DNA from: Ilumatobacteraceae bacterium
Lineage (GTDB): Bacteria; Actinomycetota; Acidimicrobiia; Acidimicrobiales; Ilumatobacteraceae
Reading direction: 5' to 3'
DNA length: 7,267 bases
Assembly: GCA_025464045.1 (NCBI GenBank)
Contig: JAODBQ010000610.1
Span: 1-7,267 of the forward strand
Shown: piece after piece, positions 5,851 to 7,267 of the stretch
Numbering within the stretch: position 1 is the stretch's first letter
How the letters are laid out: the number at the start of each line of letters is the position of its first letter
Notes under the pieces: generated by a model
Told to the model about the DNA's origin: nothing
What the model saw: only the letters and a program-made list of their open reading frames with translations
Database searches by the model: none
Program-made: the position numbers and the translations under genes

Positions 5851-6882
5851 GTGGAACTCGTCGAAACCCTGCCGGCCCGCTGGTACACCGATCCCGCCGT
5901 GTTCGAGAAGGAGCGGTGGCCCATCTTCGGTTCGACGTGGGTCCACGTCGCCTACGACCACCAGCTGCGCCGCAACGGCGACTACGTCGCGGAGAACGTC
6001 GCTGGCTGGCCGATCTTCGTGCGCCGCAGCGACGACGGCAGCTTGAAGGGCTTCTACAACCTCTGCCCCCACCGGGCCGGGCCCATCGTGTGGGACGGGG
6101 AGGGCTGCCAGGCCAACCTCGTCTGTCGCTACCACGGCTGGGCGTTCAACAGCCAGGGCTCGCTGATCAACGCTCGCGACTTCGGCGGACCGCCGCCGGA
6201 GGACATGGACCTCACCCCGATCCAGGTCGACTCGTGGCGGGGGATGGTCTTCGTCTGCCTCAACGCCGAGATCGCCCCGCTGCACGAGTGGCTCGGCGAG
6301 TTCCCGAAGGAGGTGGAGGCGTATCCGTTGGAGGACTACCGCTTCCACAGCCGCAGCAGCCGCCTCGTCAAGTGCAACTGGAAGACGTACGGCGACAACT
6401 TCATGGAGGGCTACCACCTGCCCACCGTGCATCCGGCGATGAGCCGCGATGCGGACGCGTTGAACTACAAGGTGATCATCAAGGGTGATCCGCGCTGGAA
6501 CATCCACGTGATGCCGCCGCGGGACGAGAGCACGTTCGGCGTGTTCGGCTGGTTCTGGCCGACGTTCGCGTTCGACGTGTTCCCCGGTGGGTTCGCGGTC
6601 GAGCGCTGGCTGCCGCGCGGCTACAGCCACAGCGAGCTGATCTTCGAGTACTTCTTCGCCGACGACGCCACCGACGTGGAGGCGATCGTCAAGTTCAGCG
6701 AGGAGGTCGCCGACGAGGACGTGCGGGTGTGCGAGCACGTGCAGCGCAACCTCGACGCCGGCCGCTACCAGACGGGATACCTCAGCCCGAAGTGGGAAGA
6801 GGGCGTCGGCGTGTTCCACGAGCTGGTGCGCGCCGCGGTCGGGCCGATCGACGAGCGGATCGTGGTGCCGTTGGGGCGGTAG
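5851..6882 (+). CDS. Rieske non-heme iron oxygenase, alpha (catalytic) subunit
   Basis: 343 aa. The N-terminal Rieske domain binds a 2Fe-2S cluster through CPH (C72, H74) and CRYHGW (C92, H95). The C-terminal catalytic domain has NWKTYGDNFMEGYHLPTVH: iron ligands H189 and H194, with a likely third ligand D290 in the DEDVRVCEHVQ stretch. The residue three before the first histidine is Glu (E186), as in the CntA/GbcA/choline-monooxygenase-like group, rather than the Asp of naphthalene dioxygenase; a quaternary-amine or small non-aromatic substrate is thus possible, but this is inference. The enzyme needs an external reductase, and none is in the window. Start choice: GTG at 5851 places the LPARWY motif at residue 7, usual for the family, and has a -10 box upstream. 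The alternative ATG at 5812 (13 residues longer) overlaps the SPFH stop and has GGAG at 5803-5806. Confidence 0.9.
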   Translation: MELVETLPARWYTDPAVFEKERWPIFGSTWVHVAYDHQLRRNGDYVAENVAGWPIFVRRSDDGSLKGFYNLCPHRAGPIVWDGEGCQANLVCRYHGWAFNSQGSLINARDFGGPPPEDMDLTPIQVDSWRGMVFVCLNAEIAPLHEWLGEFPKEVEAYPLEDYRFHSRSSRLVKCNWKTYGDNFMEGYHLPTVHPAMSRDADALNYKVIIKGDPRWNIHVMPPRDESTFGVFGWFWPTFAFDVFPGGFAVERWLPRGYSHSELIFEYFFADDATDVEAIVKFSEEVADEDVRVCEHVQRNLDAGRYQTGYLSPKWEEGVGVFHELVRAAVGPIDERIVVPLGR

Positions 6883-6938
6883 GCGTGCCGGCGGGCGGGT
6901 CGCGGTCGACGCGGCAGCGGTAGATCGACGAGGCGGGC

Positions 6939-7267
6939 TCAGCCTTGCCCCGGCAGCACGAGCCGGTAGCCGACGTGCTTCTCGGTGAGCACGATCGGGC
7001 GGTCGGCACCGTCGCCCAACGTGCGTCGGACGCGGCTGATCGCGGTCCGCAACGACGGCCAGTGGTGGTCGCCGTCCACCTCAACGCCCCACACCACGCC
7101 GATCAGCGTCGCGTACGTGAGCAGGCGGCCCTCGTTGCGCATGAACGCGACGAGCAGATCGAACTGTCGACGGGTGAAGCCATCGACCTCCGTGCCGTCG
7201 ATGATCACGACGCGGGCGGCCACGTCGACGGTGACGTCGCCGCAGTGCAGCATCTGCTCGTGCGCGA
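6939..7267 (-). CDS. OmpR/PhoB-type winged-helix transcriptional regulator, probably 5'-truncated by the window edge
   Basis: The visible 104-109 aa form a complete Trans_reg_C winged-helix domain: LHCGDVTVD opening strands, FTRRQFDLLVAFMRNEGRLLT (first helices), LIGVVWG, then LRTAISRVRRTLGD (recognition helix) and VLTEKHVGYRLVLP (wing). Such domains bind DNA repeats and usually sit at the C-terminus of response regulators after a receiver domain. An in-frame ATG exists at 7253, but it has no Shine-Dalgarno sequence and the frame stays open to the window end, so this is more likely the end of a longer protein. The final LTEKHVGYRL resembles KdpE-type regulators, though that is not enough to name it. 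It is transcribed towards the Rieske gene with a 56-bp convergent gap, so it does not share a promoter with any gene here. Its targets and any partner kinase are unknown. Confidence 0.85.
   Translation of the reverse strand, partial: AHEQMLHCGDVTVDVAARVVIIDGTEVDGFTRRQFDLLVAFMRNEGRLLTYATLIGVVWGVEVDGDHHWPSLRTAISRVRRTLGDGADRPIVLTEKHVGYRLVLPGQG

Noticed and set aside
5617..6819. Minus-strand frame of 400 codons opposite the Rieske gene
   Set aside because: Antisense shadow; the plus strand carries a full Rieske centre and iron site in frame.
1283..6882. A complete aromatic degradation pathway (Rieske oxygenase, SDR diol dehydrogenase, extradiol dioxygenase, alpha/beta hydrolase)
   Set aside because: All four enzyme types are present, but the SDR is on the opposite strand and coupled to a QueA-like gene, the oxygenase is of the Glu-bridged type with no reductase or beta subunit, and separate promoters are likely. 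Co-occurrence by chance or loose association is simpler.
6883..6938. Bidirectional terminator between the convergent Rieske and regulator genes
   Set aside because: Only a weak GTCGA/TCGAC pairing with a long loop is seen, and there is no T-tract on either strand.

Overview
This is a GC-rich (roughly 70% by eye) bacterial window with densely packed genes. Start codons are ATG or GTG. Several genes have a TANNNT box just 6 to 8 bases before the start codon, a layout typical of leaderless transcripts in Actinobacteria. Gene content and base composition suggest an actinobacterium, possibly of the Acidimicrobiia/Ilumatobacter type; this is inference, because there is no rRNA or other marker gene here.

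Layout. (1) Positions 1-210 are non-coding: an array of 61-bp tandem units (three full, one partial) with strong inverted repeats, which may continue past the left edge. (2) Positions 240-2002, minus strand: a two-gene operon of a short-chain dehydrogenase (SDR) followed by a diverged QueA-family protein, joined by a 4-base GTGA overlap. (3) Positions 2003-2138: a divergent promoter region with a short AT-rich patch. (4) Positions 2139-6882, plus strand: a cobalamin-binding-protein-like (BtuF-fold) protein without a signal peptide, a DODA/YgiD-type zinc dioxygenase, an alpha/beta hydrolase, a membrane-anchored SPFH/band-7 protein, and a Rieske oxygenase alpha subunit. (5) Positions 6939-7267, minus strand: an OmpR/PhoB-type winged-helix domain, probably the C-terminal end of a regulator that runs off the right edge. 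The 56-bp convergent gap at 6883-6938 shows no convincing terminator.

How the genes work together. The SDR and QueA-like protein are almost certainly co-translated and probably act in one process, but the QueA-like protein has lost several residues of true QueA, so a queuosine role is doubtful. The plus-strand genes look like a loose set of small-molecule enzymes, some with their own promoters, rather than one pathway. The oxygenase has no reductase, ferredoxin or beta subunit beside it.

No phage, transposon, CRISPR, toxin-antitoxin or recognisable defence system was found. The least explained parts are the left-hand palindromic array, the QueA-like/SDR pair, and the odd translation-start region of the hydrolase at about 3934-4014.
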